In this document: positions 8,401-18,300 of the stretch, one piece after another
Layout of the letters: each line of letters opens with the position of its first letter
Position numbering within the stretch: the first letter of the stretch is position 1
Assembly (NCBI GenBank): GCA_964560495.1
Contig: CAZLMM010000001.1
Span: forward strand, 1-64,000
DNA length: 64,000 bases
DNA from: UBA5069 sp964560495
GTDB taxonomy: Bacteria; Chloroflexota; Anaerolineae; Caldilineales; Caldilineaceae
Direction: 5' to 3'
Notes under the pieces: generated by a model
What the model was told of the DNA's origin: nothing
The model's database searches: none
What the model saw: only the letters and a program-made list of their open reading frames with translations
Translations under genes and position numbers: made by a program

Positions 8401-8965
8401 TCAGGCGGCCTGAAGTCTGGCCCGGCGCAGCTGACCGCAACTAGCGTTGATCTCAATACCGCGGCGCAGGCGGATCGTTGTCGACATGCCTGCATCGCGC
8501 AGAATCTGTGCAAAACACTCGGCGTCGGCGTCGCTTGTGGGTTGATACTTGCTGTCGGGGACGGGGTTGAGCGGGGTGAGATTGACGTGGCAGAGCAATC
8601 CTTTGCGTTTGTCTGCCAATTCATGGGCCAATTCCGGGTTATCATTGACGCCGGCCATCAGCGCATACTCAACCAGTAACGCAACGCCCAATCTTGGCGA
8701 TATAACGTTCCACGGCAGCGAACACGTCCGCTACGGGATAAGCACGATATTTGTGACATACGTGGGTCGCTCGACCGCCATTTCTGGCGGGGTCGAAGGC
8801 GTCGCCAGGTAGCGAGCAAAATAGAGCGCCTGGGCGACGATCTCCCCGGCGCTCAGATTGCGCCAGGTCGCCCTGGTCCGTGGCGCAAAAGGTGCAGCCC
8901 ATGGCACAGCCGGCCTGACTGCTGATGCACAGGGTGCGCCGCTCATCATAGAGCATAAGCGCCAT
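8401..8965 (-). pseudogene. rlmN: rlmN remnant (23S rRNA A2503 methyltransferase), frameshifted and deleted
   Basis: RlmN is a radical-SAM enzyme that methylates 23S rRNA A2503 and some tRNAs. Here its pieces lie in shifting frames. The radical-SAM cluster motif CAMGCTFCAT and the preceding LCISSQAGC are near 8900. A segment with AGEIVAQALYFARYL and ERPTYVTNIV continues in a second frame. YPVADVFAAVERYIAKIG returns to the first frame, and VEYALMAGVNDNPELAHEL to the end (DINASCGQL-like) is in a third. About 80 residues including the MGMGEP region are missing at 8745, and the first 100 residues of the family are absent. The gene cannot be functional as read; assembly error is possible. Confidence 0.85.
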
Positions 8966-9066
8966 AGCGCCCGCCAGGTGTGTCAGATTCCAAAAGTCGT
9001 GGTATCGTTTCCATGAATGCTATTGTACTGAAAAGCGTATCCAAGACTAACAGAGCGGAGTGACAA

Positions 9067-9504
9067 ATGGCGACGCTGGAAAAAGCGATTCTCATTGCGA
9101 CACAGGCGCATCGTTATCAACAGGACAAATCTGGCCGTCCCTACATCCTCCACCCCCTGCGTGTGATGTTGGGCATGGAGACCGAACAGGAGATGATCGC
9201 CGCTGTGCTGCACGACGTGGTGGAGGACAATAAACACTGGTCTTTCGAGCGCCTGGGCCGGGAGGGTTTTCCAGCGGACATCATCGAGATTCTCGACCGC
9301 CTGACCCGACGCAGCGAAGAACCGTATGAGGAATTTGTCTTACGGGTGGCTCAGCACCCCGTCGCCCGCAAGATCAAGCTGGCAGATCTGCGCGATAACA
9401 TGGACATCACGCGGCTAGACGCATTCGACGACGCAACCAGCGAGCGGCTGCAACGCTATCATCGTGCCTGGCAGATGTTGAATGACCCGCCACCCGAATC
9501 ATGA
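9067..9504 (+). CDS. Single-domain HD phosphohydrolase, (p)ppGpp hydrolase-like
   Basis: A 145-residue HD-domain protein resembling the hydrolase domain of RelA/SpoT on its own, as in MESH1-type small alarmone hydrolases. Motifs are in family order: an N-terminal AHRYQQDKSGRPYILHPLRV, the paired AAVLHDVVED (HD), and KIKLADLRDNM with the last metal ligand. No synthetase, TGS or ACT domain is present. The likely reaction is removal of pyrophosphate from (p)ppGpp, but related HD proteins have other nucleotide substrates. GGAG lies just before the start. A single-gene unit. Confidence 0.75.
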   Translation: MATLEKAILIATQAHRYQQDKSGRPYILHPLRVMLGMETEQEMIAAVLHDVVEDNKHWSFERLGREGFPADIIEILDRLTRRSEEPYEEFVLRVAQHPVARKIKLADLRDNMDITRLDAFDDATSERLQRYHRAWQMLNDPPPES

Positions 9505-9510
9505 CACAAC

Positions 9511-9580
9511 CGTAGGTGCAGCTCGCGGCCGCACAAGCATGGTCGCCCCAGAACGTATACGATTGCGAATCACACCTACG
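9511..9580. repeat. Two diverged family C palindromes in opposite orientation
   Basis: CGTAGGTGCAGCTCGCGGC near 9511 and GATTGCGAATCACACCTACG (9561-9580) are inverted relatives of the GTGCGRTT-CGC-AAYCGCAC palindrome found at 12133 and 31809. Confidence 0.4.
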
Positions 9581-9707
9581 ACCGGCCATCTGCCTGTTTG
9601 AATGCAGCCAGAAAATCGGGCAGTCCCTCGACGATCAGGTGGGGGCGGGTGATTTTGTCCGGCGAACTCAGCGAGAGTGGAAATGCCCTATAGTTCACAA
9701 GAGATTA

Positions 9708-10184
9708 CTACTCCACCACCAGCTTTCCCTGCATGGCAGGATAGTGCCCCGCCACCGTACAGATCACGGCGTAGACGCCCGCATCCGGCGCTGTGAACGT
9801 TGCGCTTCCTTGCTGTCCGGGTTCGACAGCGCCCGCCTTGAAGAGCAAGCTATCGCCGCTTGTACTCGAGTCGAAGGGGACAGGCACCTCTACCCCTTGT
9901 TTCACCACCGCCCAGTTGTGCTGTAAGCCGCCTTGATTATCCATGTTGATCTGAATCTGTTCCCCACTTTTGACTGTCCAGGTTGGCGGATTCTGAATGT
10001 TGTCAGGCGACTCGCCATAGTAGATGTCGTGCATGACAACTTCAAGCGTCTGGGCAATGACCTCTTGCGCAGAAACAGCAGCGGTCGGGGTTGGCGTTGG
10101 CTCTTCTGGGCCGCCCCCGCAAGCCGCCAAAATCACTGCTGCCAACAATATTGCGATGACATTCTTCCACTGAATACGTTTCAT
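9708..10184 (-). CDS. Cupredoxin-domain lipoprotein
   Basis: A secreted blue-copper-like protein of 158 residues anchored by lipid. The signal peptide ends in the lipobox LAAC, followed by a Gly/Pro/Thr-rich linker. The remaining domain has type 1 copper ligands in the plastocyanin/azurin arrangement: a histidine in LQHNWAVV, then Cys, His and Met in ICTVAGHYPAMQG. It probably carries electrons or copper at the outer face of the membrane. The start at 10184 has GAGGAAA upstream. It is divergent from the NicO metal exporter, a plausible functional neighbour in metal handling. Confidence 0.85.
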   Translation of the reverse strand: MKRIQWKNVIAILLAAVILAACGGGPEEPTPTPTAAVSAQEVIAQTLEVVMHDIYYGESPDNIQNPPTWTVKSGEQIQINMDNQGGLQHNWAVVKQGVEVPVPFDSSTSGDSLLFKAGAVEPGQQGSATFTAPDAGVYAVICTVAGHYPAMQGKLVVE

Positions 10185-10238
10185 GGCTTGTGTTTCCTCA
10201 CCGTTGTCTTTTTTCAAATGCCGACTCTCGTATGACGC

Positions 10239-10280
10239 CTTCCTGGAAGCTCCGAACTTCCAGGAAGATTGGACAGCTAC
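10239..10280. repeat. Interspersed palindrome, family B
   Basis: CTTCCTGGAAG (10239-10249) and CTTCCAGGAAG (10257-10267), followed by ATTGGACAGCTAC. The flank TTGGACAGCTAC recurs inverted at 31749-31760 beside another copy. Confidence 0.65.
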
Positions 10281-10578
10281 ATGCGTAAGTCCGTCTAGTT
10301 TGTGAAATGCGTAACAAACAGCGGCAGTATATCACGGCTGCACCGCAGACTGACGGTTGGCTCCCATCCAATGAGCCTGAACGAGATATCGTAGGTGCGT
10401 TCGTAACTGCATTACGAAAAAACGGAAATATGGTTTCAATCGCCCCTCACTGCGATCAGGCCAGAAATAAACAGTGAGCACAAAATGAGCATGAATTGGC
10501 GTGGTGTATGAACAGCGATGCGACCTATCCTGTGCCCAATGCTCGATGTGATTGAAAAAGAAGCGCAAGGAGAACCGC

Positions 10579-12120
10579 ATGTCAACCCGTCGTTTCGCTG
10601 TATCAGGCCGTATCTTTCGCATATTGCGGGCGACCATCAGCGTTTTGGGTGTGTTCGCCATCTCCCTCTGGTGGAGCGCCGCGCCGGCCCTGGCCCATCC
10701 TCTGGGCAATTTCACCGTGAATCGCTACAGCCGTCTCACACTCCAGCCGGCTGGAATTGCCGTGCTCTACGTGTTGGATATGGCAGAGATTCCAACCCAC
10801 GCCGAACGGCAGCAGATGGACACAGATGGCGATGGCGTAGTTGCCCTTGCAGAAGCCAGCGCCTATCGCACAGTGACAGGCGCCGCCCTGCTTGACAACC
10901 TGCGGCTGGAGGTGAACGGTCAACGTCTGCCCCTGAAACTGACCGTCAGTGAGCTGGAATTCCCCGACGGTCAGGCCGGTCTGCCCACCTTGCGCCTGAC
11001 GCTCTATGCCCAGGCCGCCTTCCCTGCCAACGACGCGCACGCCCTAAATTTCGTGGATGACAATTATCGAGATCGTCTAGGCTGGCAAGAAGTGGTCCTG
11101 GCGGCGTCGCCAGGAGTCAACCTGCTCGATTCGACGGCGCCGTCGACGGAGCTGAGCGACGCGCTGCGCAGCTACCCAGAAGACCTGTTGACCAATCCGC
11201 CGACCGTGAACAGTGCATCGGCTCGCTTTCAGGTGGTTGCTTCTGGCAAGCCAACCACTGAAAGCACGACAGACGCCAGGCTGGCGCCTGTCACCCAACG
11301 GAGCGCCATCACAGATCCCTTTGCCCAATTGATTACACTGCCGCTGGTCGGCCCCCTCTCACTCATAATGGTCTTGGGCGCGGCCTTCTTGTGGGGCGCG
11401 GCCCATGCGCTATCGCCTGGGCACGGCAAAGCCATCGCCGCCGCCTATCTGGTCGGCGCACGCGGGACAGTGCGCCATGCCATGTTCCTGGGCGCAACCA
11501 CCACTGTCACACATACCTTTGGCGTCTTTGCCCTGGGCCTGATCACTCTGGCAGCTTCGGAATTCATCCTTCCGGAGCAGCTCTATCCCTGGCTGGGCGT
11601 CATGTCGGGCATCCTCGTGATCACAATTGGCCTGTCTTTAGCCAGGGGGCGCTTCCTCGGCGCAACCGGTCATGGGCATGCGCATCATCACCACGACCAC
11701 GAGCATCACCACGACCACGGGCATCACCACGACCACGAGCATCACCACGACCATCAGGATGGGCACAGCCACATGCCTCCTGGCGCGGATGGACGACCAG
11801 TGACTTGGCGCAACCTCCTTATGCTGGGCGTCGCCGGCGGGTTGCTGCCCTGTCCGTCTGCCCTTGTGCTCATGCTTGGCGCAATCAGTATGCAACGGGT
11901 TGGCTTTGGTTTGATCCTGATCGTGCTCTTCAGCCTGGGTCTGGCGAGCGTTCTGACCGCCATCGGGATTTCCTTGGTTTATGCCAGGCGCTTCGTCAAT
12001 CGCATTCCCGAAAGCGGCCCTGTGTTGCGATTTGCGCCTGTCGCCAGCGCAGCCTTCATTACCCTGGCCGGGGTAGTCATTACCTGGCAAGCCCTCGTCC
12101 AGGCGGGTGTGCTCAGCTAA
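10579..12120 (+). CDS. NicO-family nickel/cobalt (divalent metal) exporter with His-rich loop
   Basis: A 513-residue membrane protein. After a signal-like segment (to ALAHPLGNF) comes a soluble N-terminal region with a DTDGDGVVALAEA calcium-binding-like loop (about 75-90), then six hydrophobic spans of the NicO/RcnA type, including HALSPGHGKAIAAAYLVG near residue 280. The cytoplasmic loop near 370-400 is a long tract of His-His-Asp/Glu repeats, as in RcnA-type efflux proteins, and is followed by GGLLPCPSALVLMLGA. AAGGAGA lies before the ATG at 10579. The DUF4331 and TPR genes follow. Confidence 0.85.
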   Translation: MSTRRFAVSGRIFRILRATISVLGVFAISLWWSAAPALAHPLGNFTVNRYSRLTLQPAGIAVLYVLDMAEIPTHAERQQMDTDGDGVVALAEASAYRTVTGAALLDNLRLEVNGQRLPLKLTVSELEFPDGQAGLPTLRLTLYAQAAFPANDAHALNFVDDNYRDRLGWQEVVLAASPGVNLLDSTAPSTELSDALRSYPEDLLTNPPTVNSASARFQVVASGKPTTESTTDARLAPVTQRSAITDPFAQLITLPLVGPLSLIMVLGAAFLWGAAHALSPGHGKAIAAAYLVGARGTVRHAMFLGATTTVTHTFGVFALGLITLAASEFILPEQLYPWLGVMSGILVITIGLSLARGRFLGATGHGHAHHHHDHEHHHDHGHHHDHEHHHDHQDGHSHMPPGADGRPVTWRNLLMLGVAGGLLPCPSALVLMLGAISMQRVGFGLILIVLFSLGLASVLTAIGISLVYARRFVNRIPESGPVLRFAPVASAAFITLAGVVITWQALVQAGVLS

Positions 12121-12132
12121 AGTCTATGGTTC

Positions 12133-12151
12133 GTGCGGTTCGCAACCGCAC
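12133..12151. repeat. Interspersed palindrome, family C
   Basis: GTGCGGTT, CGC, AACCGCAC: a perfect 8-bp stem with three-base loop in the gap after the NicO gene. The same design is seen at 31809-31827. Confidence 0.6.
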
Positions 12152-12240
12152 CTGATTTGTCCCCAACGTTGCAGTAGACGTTTGTTGTTTCTTGAGAAGT
12201 TCGTATCGGTAAATCCATGTATTCAGAAAGGAAGAATGCA

Positions 12241-13935
12241 ATGAACCCGCAACACAAACGCAGTTGGCTTCGCCGCATCGGAATTGGACTCTGCCTCGTC
12301 CTGACGCCCCTGCTGCTCATCGCAGCGGTGCTGGTGGCGGTGCAAAGCCAGGCCGAGGCGTCGAGCCATCGCGAGGCGCCGCTCATCTCCAAAGACGCCT
12401 TCGCCGATAACACCGACACCTATGTTTTTATTTCGCCGGAGAATCAGAACAATGTTGTCTTTGTCGCCAGCTGGATTCCTTTCGAGGGGCCAGAAGGCGG
12501 GCCGAATTATTTCGAGTGGGATGACACCGCGCTCTACGACATCTATGTCTCGAACGATGGCGACGCCGACCCGGAGATCACCTACACGCTGTCGAGCAAG
12601 GTGTCGGTGGGTAACCTGGCGACCTTCCTCTACAACACGGCGCCCATCAACGCGCCCAGCGACACGGCATGGAATCGCAAGCAGTACATCACCGTGACCG
12701 AGCAGCTGCCTGGCGGCGTGGTCAATGTGCTGGTGGGCAACAAGCTGGTCGCGCCGGTCAATATTGGCGAAAAATCGACCAAGAACTATGCGTCGTTGGA
12801 ACAGGCGGCCATCTTCGATGCAGCGGACGGTCTGCCGGCTGGCGTCAAGGTCTTTGCCGGTCAGACGGACGACCCCTTCTTTGTTGATCTGCAAGTCTTC
12901 GACCTGTTGACCCTGCGCGGACAGGATGGCGTCACGCCCGGGCCTGGTGGGCTGCCCATCGGCTATGTCAACAACAACATCCCCATCGACTCACTTTCCG
13001 GTTTCAACGTCCACACCCTGGTGGTGGAAGTGCCCATCTCGCGCGTCAAGAATGGCGCCGAGCCAGTCCTGGGCGTGTGGTCAGCCACGCGACGGCCTAC
13101 CACAACGGTGCTGGCGGCCGATGGCGCAGCGACCAACGTCAATAACGAGCAGGTCTCTCGCCTGGGCATGCCCCTGGTCAACGAAGTGGTGCTGCCCCTG
13201 GCGCTCAAGGATGCCTTCAACACGATTATGCCCAGCGCGGACGCGGTGATCTATACCGGCGGTCTCGGCCCTGATGCCCAGAAGATCATTCAGAAAAGCG
13301 TGGAAGACCCGGAGATCGGCAACCTGCTGTGCGGTCTCTATGGCGTGCCCATGCCGGCCGATGCCAACGATGACTGCAAAACCGAGGTGCAGTTCATCTC
13401 GGACGTGGGCGCCAGCGGTTTGCGCTCTGGCCGCGGCGACATCTTCGACATCTTCCTGACCGGCATGAAACTAGCCAAGCCCTTCACCATCAAGACCAAA
13501 GGCGGCGATGTGACGCTGCCGGCCGGCTTCAATGTCAACCAACCAGCCAACGTCACGCCGGCTGAGATGATCCGCATCAACACCGATGTCAAGGGCGACA
13601 CGTGCAGCCCCACGCCCAGTCGCCTGGGCGTCTTGGGCGGCGACGCCTGCGGTTTCCCCAATGGACGCCGCCTGACCGATGACATCGTGGAGATTGAGTT
13701 GCTGGCAGTGGCCGGCGCGGCCTATCAGGTGCTGGATGGCCGTGACGCCTCATTCAGCTTCAATCCGGCATTCATCGGCGTGCTGACCGACGGCGTGGAC
13801 AAAAACGATATGAGTTTTCGCACCGCCTTCCCCTATGTGGCCATGGCCCAGTCGGGACAGGCGCACTGGCACACCAACGCCTACTACAACATCCTGCTGC
13901 CGTGGGTGCAAAAGGTGCAGGAAGCCTTCGAGTAA
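12241..13935 (+). CDS. DUF4331 family secreted protein
   Basis: A 564-residue exported protein. The N-terminal segment is a signal peptide (RRIGIGLCLVLTPLLLIAAVLV, cut near QAEA), after which the DUF4331 signature SSHREAPLISKDAFADNTDTYVF begins at once. The family is of unknown function and is usually exported. AAGGAAG lies before the ATG at 12241. The gene sits between the NicO exporter and a TPR protein in the same direction, an arrangement that suggests one operon and a shared role, possibly in metal handling or surface biology; that is inference only. Confidence 0.85.
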   Translation: MNPQHKRSWLRRIGIGLCLVLTPLLLIAAVLVAVQSQAEASSHREAPLISKDAFADNTDTYVFISPENQNNVVFVASWIPFEGPEGGPNYFEWDDTALYDIYVSNDGDADPEITYTLSSKVSVGNLATFLYNTAPINAPSDTAWNRKQYITVTEQLPGGVVNVLVGNKLVAPVNIGEKSTKNYASLEQAAIFDAADGLPAGVKVFAGQTDDPFFVDLQVFDLLTLRGQDGVTPGPGGLPIGYVNNNIPIDSLSGFNVHTLVVEVPISRVKNGAEPVLGVWSATRRPTTTVLAADGAATNVNNEQVSRLGMPLVNEVVLPLALKDAFNTIMPSADAVIYTGGLGPDAQKIIQKSVEDPEIGNLLCGLYGVPMPADANDDCKTEVQFISDVGASGLRSGRGDIFDIFLTGMKLAKPFTIKTKGGDVTLPAGFNVNQPANVTPAEMIRINTDVKGDTCSPTPSRLGVLGGDACGFPNGRRLTDDIVEIELLAVAGAAYQVLDGRDASFSFNPAFIGVLTDGVDKNDMSFRTAFPYVAMAQSGQAHWHTNAYYNILLPWVQKVQEAFE

Positions 13936-13959
13936 TTCAGTTCGTCGAGACGAACAATC

Positions 13960-13992
13960 AACAGCCAGACCTCGTTGTGAGGTCTGGCTGTT
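13960..13992 (+). terminator. Hairpin after DUF4331 gene
   Basis: ACAGCCAGACCTC (13961-13973) pairs perfectly with GAGGTCTGGCTGT (13979-13991) around a five-base loop. It has no U tract, so it may be a processing or attenuation hairpin rather than a full terminator. Confidence 0.5.
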
Positions 13993-14014
13993 CGACGCCA
14001 GGGAGATTTCGCTC

Positions 14015-15385
14015 ATGTCACTCAGCGCCGTCCATCTTGCGGGTCGCCGCCCTCTCATCATCTTTTTGGTTGCAGCGATCCTGTTTGCGCTCGTTGCAGC
14101 AGCGCGGTTTGTCAGCGACACCCTTGCGCCGACGACGCCCCAGCGCCCAGCGCCTATTACCCAGAGCGATGCGGCCCTCATCGAGCAGATGCAGGCGCGC
14201 TTGCAGCGCAATCCTAATGACGCCGACGCCTACGCCGGGCTGGGGCTGGCGTTCTTGCAGCAGGCGCGGCTCACCGCCGAGCCGTCACTCTACACCCGCG
14301 CCGACGCTGCCTTCGACCAGGCCTTACGCCGCAATCCTGACCATGTAGATGCGCTCTTTGGTAAAGGTATCCTGGCCCTGGCCCTCCATGACTTCAGCGG
14401 GGCGCTGCACTGGGCGGAGCAAGCGCGGGCCATCAATCCTTTTCGCGCCGAATTCATCGGCGTGATGGTCGATGGCCTGGTAGAATTGGGGCGCTATCCC
14501 GAAGCCATAGAAGCTGCCCAGACGATGGTCGATCTCCGCCCCGACGCCAATTCCTACAGCCGCGTCTCCTATTTGCGCGAGCTGCACGGCGATGCAAATG
14601 GAGCGATAGAGGCCATGCAAACGGCTGCTCGCATGTCGGTTCCCGGCAGCGAGAGTTGGGCGTGGTTCACAGTGCATGTGGGAAATCTCCACCTCACCCA
14701 GGGAAATCTGGAAGCTGCACAGCACACCTATCAGCAGGCGCTTGCCTTGTTTGCAGACTACCCGTTTGCCCAGGCTGGGCTGGCTCGCGTCGCCGCTGCG
14801 CAGGGCAACCTGGAAACCGCTATCGCCCTCTATCAACCGCTGAGCGAGCGGTTGCCCCTACCTGAATTTCTCATCGCATTGGGCGATCTCTATGCGACGC
14901 AGGGTGATACAACGAGCAGCCGGCGACAATATGAGCTGGTGCGCGTGGTGCAGCAGCTCAATGCGGCGGCCGGCATGGATGTTGACCTGGAGTTGGCGCT
15001 TTTTGAGGCCGACCACGGCGACCCGACGGCAGCGCTGGAGATGGCGCGCCGCGCCTATGAGCGGCGCCCTACCTTGTACGCTGCGGATGCGTTGGCCTGG
15101 GCGCTCTACAAGAATGGCCGTTTCAACGAAGCCGCAGCCTTCAGCCAGGAAGCGCTGCGCCTGGGAACGCGCGATGCGTTGTTGCATTTCCATGCGGGCA
15201 TGATTGCGTTGGCCGTTGGTGAGAGGGGTGAAGCCGTTGCTCAATTGGAGAGCGCCCTAGCGATCAATCCCCATTTCTCTCTACTCTTTGCGCCGATTGC
15301 GCGGGCTGCCCTGGAAGCAGCTCTTGCCGAAAAGGTTGATGCGGCTACCGCATCACCACTGGAAGATAGGCAAAGCTCCCGATAG
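14015..15385 (+). CDS. Tetratricopeptide-repeat protein with N-terminal membrane anchor
   Basis: A 456-residue protein with one membrane span near the start (PLIIFLVAAILFALVAAARF) and about eight to nine TPR units covering the rest, for example YAGLGLAFLQQARL, ALFGKGILALALHDFSGAL and FHAGMIALAVGERGEAVAQL. TPR arrays hold protein partners; no catalytic domain is present. GGGAG lies before the ATG at 14015. It follows the DUF4331 gene after a hairpin. The last 41 bases overlap the 3' end of the convergent FG-GAP gene, so the two messages can base-pair there. Confidence 0.82.
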   Translation: MSLSAVHLAGRRPLIIFLVAAILFALVAAARFVSDTLAPTTPQRPAPITQSDAALIEQMQARLQRNPNDADAYAGLGLAFLQQARLTAEPSLYTRADAAFDQALRRNPDHVDALFGKGILALALHDFSGALHWAEQARAINPFRAEFIGVMVDGLVELGRYPEAIEAAQTMVDLRPDANSYSRVSYLRELHGDANGAIEAMQTAARMSVPGSESWAWFTVHVGNLHLTQGNLEAAQHTYQQALALFADYPFAQAGLARVAAAQGNLETAIALYQPLSERLPLPEFLIALGDLYATQGDTTSSRRQYELVRVVQQLNAAAGMDVDLELALFEADHGDPTAALEMARRAYERRPTLYAADALAWALYKNGRFNEAAAFSQEALRLGTRDALLHFHAGMIALAVGERGEAVAQLESALAINPHFSLLFAPIARAALEAALAEKVDAATASPLEDRQSSR

Positions 15386-18300
15386 GCCCATCGTCATTGG
15401 TAATCATACACGTTTTCGCTTCGCCCACGCTCAGAATCACCCGACCATCTGCGTCGCAATCACCGCTGAATGAGGCCGTGTAGCCGGGGACGCTTTCTTC
15501 GGTCACAGCATACTCTCCGGCGTCTAGCATGACAGCGACGCCAGATGTCGTTGGCGTCTCATTGATGAACAGGGGAAAATCGCCGACCTGTGCGCTTCCG
15601 CCATTATCGTTGATGACAACCTTGTTCACGGTGAGTGTCGCCGGCTGGTCATCATTGACGAGCGTGCAGGTTTTGACGTCGCCGGGCGCCAGCGTCACTC
15701 TACCAGCGGCGCTGCAATCTCCCTGAAACGTTGCGCTGTAACCGGGCAAGGTCGTCTCTGTCACAGTGTAGACGCCCATGCTGAGGGCGACCGCCCGGCC
15801 GGACTCCAACGCCGCGCCGTTGACGAAGAGCAGGAAGTCGCCCGCCTGTTTGGTCCCGCCATTGTCATTGACCACGACTTTTGTCACGGTGAGGTGGGCT
15901 TTTGGGGCAGAGATCGCAACCGTTGCGCTGGCTGTGTTGTTGGACGGCGTGACGTCGTTTGTCGCTGTGATGGCTGCCGTGTTGGTGAGGATGAGGCCAT
16001 CCAGCGCCCAATCACTGTGAATCTGCGTCCGCAACGTGATTGCACCGCCGTCGCCCCGATCCAGCCAGGGGATCATCCAGGAAAGGTCTGGCGCCGCGCC
16101 CGTCTGGACGATGCGCACTCCTTGGCCGACCACACTGGTGATGACGCTGGCGAGGGAAACTTCAGGAGGCAGACTGTCCTGCACAAGAATGTCGATAGCG
16201 CCGCCAGGCCCCAAGTTCTCGAAGCTGAGCGTGTAGGTGATGAATGCGCCAGGCGCCGCCGAAGCAGGGGACGTGCTCTTGGCAATGTGCAGATCGGCGA
16301 CCCGGCTGATCTGAAGGTCGAAGAGATAAGTTGCACCCTGGTCGAAGCCGCCACCCACATCTTTCCCTGGCGCGCCCGCAACGAACAGGCTACCTTCCAC
16401 TGCCACCGCTGCGCCAAAGCCATCATTGGCCGCGCCGTCCGCCCCGGTGATGCGTGTAAGCTGCCCCCAGGCATCCGCGCCGCCATGATTGCGCTCAAAA
16501 AGATAGGCTGACCCCTGGTCATTTTTGACGCCGATGTTGCTGGCCCGCGCGCCCACCATGGCCATATCTGCATCTAGCGCAACGGCGTCGCCAAAGCGGT
16601 CATTGCTGACGCCGCCAACCGCCAGGAGCTTCTTGACTTCTCCCCAGGCATCTGCACCGCCATGATTGCGCCTGAACAGATAGGCCGCGCCCTGATTTGC
16701 GCGACCCTGGACATCGGCGCTGGGAGCGCCAGCCAGGACAAACTCGCCGCGCACTGCCACAGCGCTGCCAAAGCCATCGAACGCAGCGCTGTCATCGCCG
16801 GTCAGCCGGATCGTCTGCCCCCATACGTTAGCGCCGCCCTGGTCTCGCTGGAAAAGATAGGCTGCGCCCTGACCGACATTCTCCCCTGGCTTGGCGCCGG
16901 ACGCGCCGACTACAACTGTCTCGCCCTCAAGCGCAACGGCGCCGCCAAAGAATGCGCCTGCACCTCCATCAGCGGCAAAGATGCGCGTCACCTCTCCCCA
17001 TGCGTTCATCCCGCTTTGGTTGCGGGCGAAGATATAGGCCGCGCCCTGGTCGAGTCTGCCATCCACATCTGCGCTCGACGCGCCGACGACCACCGTATCG
17101 TCGGAAATCGCCGCCGCAACGCCAAAGCGGTCGAAGGGTGCACCATCGTTGGCCACAATTTTCTTCAGCTGGCCCCAGGCGCCGACGCCACCATGATTGC
17201 GACCGAAAAGATAGGCTGCGCCCTGATCCGTGTTATCACCGACATTGTCGCCAGCCGCGCCGACCACGATCACATCGCCGTCGACGGCCACCGCGCCGCC
17301 AAAGCCGTCGAAGGCTGCGCCGTCGCCAGCAATCAGCCGCTTGACCTCACCCCAGGCATTCGGCCCACTCTGGTTGCGCTCGAAAACATAGGCCGCTCCC
17401 TGTCCCAGGTTGATGCCCACGTCGGCGTTGGGCGCGCCGACCACCAGAGTGTCACCATTCAGGGCGACCGACGCGCCGAATTGGTCGTTGTCAGCGCCAT
17501 CGCTGGCCGTCAGCCGTCGCTCGTAGCCGGTGATGAGAGGATCGACTAGGAGAGGGTAGCGGGCGTCGCGCTCGTCGATGAAGATGGCAAGCGCATACGG
17601 TGTGTGGCTTTCGAGCGGTTTTGGCAGGCCCGCTGTCTGTGCATCGTTGTGCTCGATCGGCTTGAGGGTGAAGCGAGCAGGCAAGGCGTAACCATCCGCG
17701 TCGAAAACGTGTAGATCGGCGTAGCGAAGAATCGCCTTTCCTTGCCCGTCGAGAAAGCGCAGCTCGTCGTCACCCACAAACACAGGCGACAAGTTGGTAA
17801 GCAGATGCATTTCGAGACGCAGCAAAAGGTCGGTCGAGAGGTTTGCAAGCGCGGTCGGGCGCTGGTAAATGACGAAGCCGTGCTCGATCCCGCGTTCATC
17901 GTTGCGATACCATTCGCTGAGCAGGTCGCCCCATTCGATCTCGACGCGCTGACCAATGGCGTCCACTTGCTGGGCGACCGCCGGCAAAGGCTGAGCCAGA
18001 TCGGCTGCTCCGATTGCCGCCGGTCGAAGCGCCCATAGCCACTGCCGTTGGTCGTCGGCCTGGCGCGGTGATAGAACTGCGCCGTAGACTGTGAATGCGC
18101 TCATGAAGTTGTGACGGCGGTTGGGCGCGTAGTAGCCCGCAGGCTGACCGGTCGGTTCCTGCCACACAGCCTCATAGCCGGCCAGTCGCGCCCGGTCTGC
18201 AATTGTCGGCAGATCGATCCCGGCGCTGGACTGAGCGATGGCTTGGAATTCGCTGGCAGGAGCGATGCACAAACCGGCAAAGACGAGTGCGAAAGCCAAG

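Noticed and set aside
15894..17549. Long open frames on the plus strand opposite the FG-GAP gene
   Set aside because: They mirror the repeated codons of the minus-strand gene and show no family motifs.
16300..17560. DNA periodicity suggesting a repeat array
   Set aside because: The period comes from the FG-GAP protein repeats, so it is coding, not a separate element.
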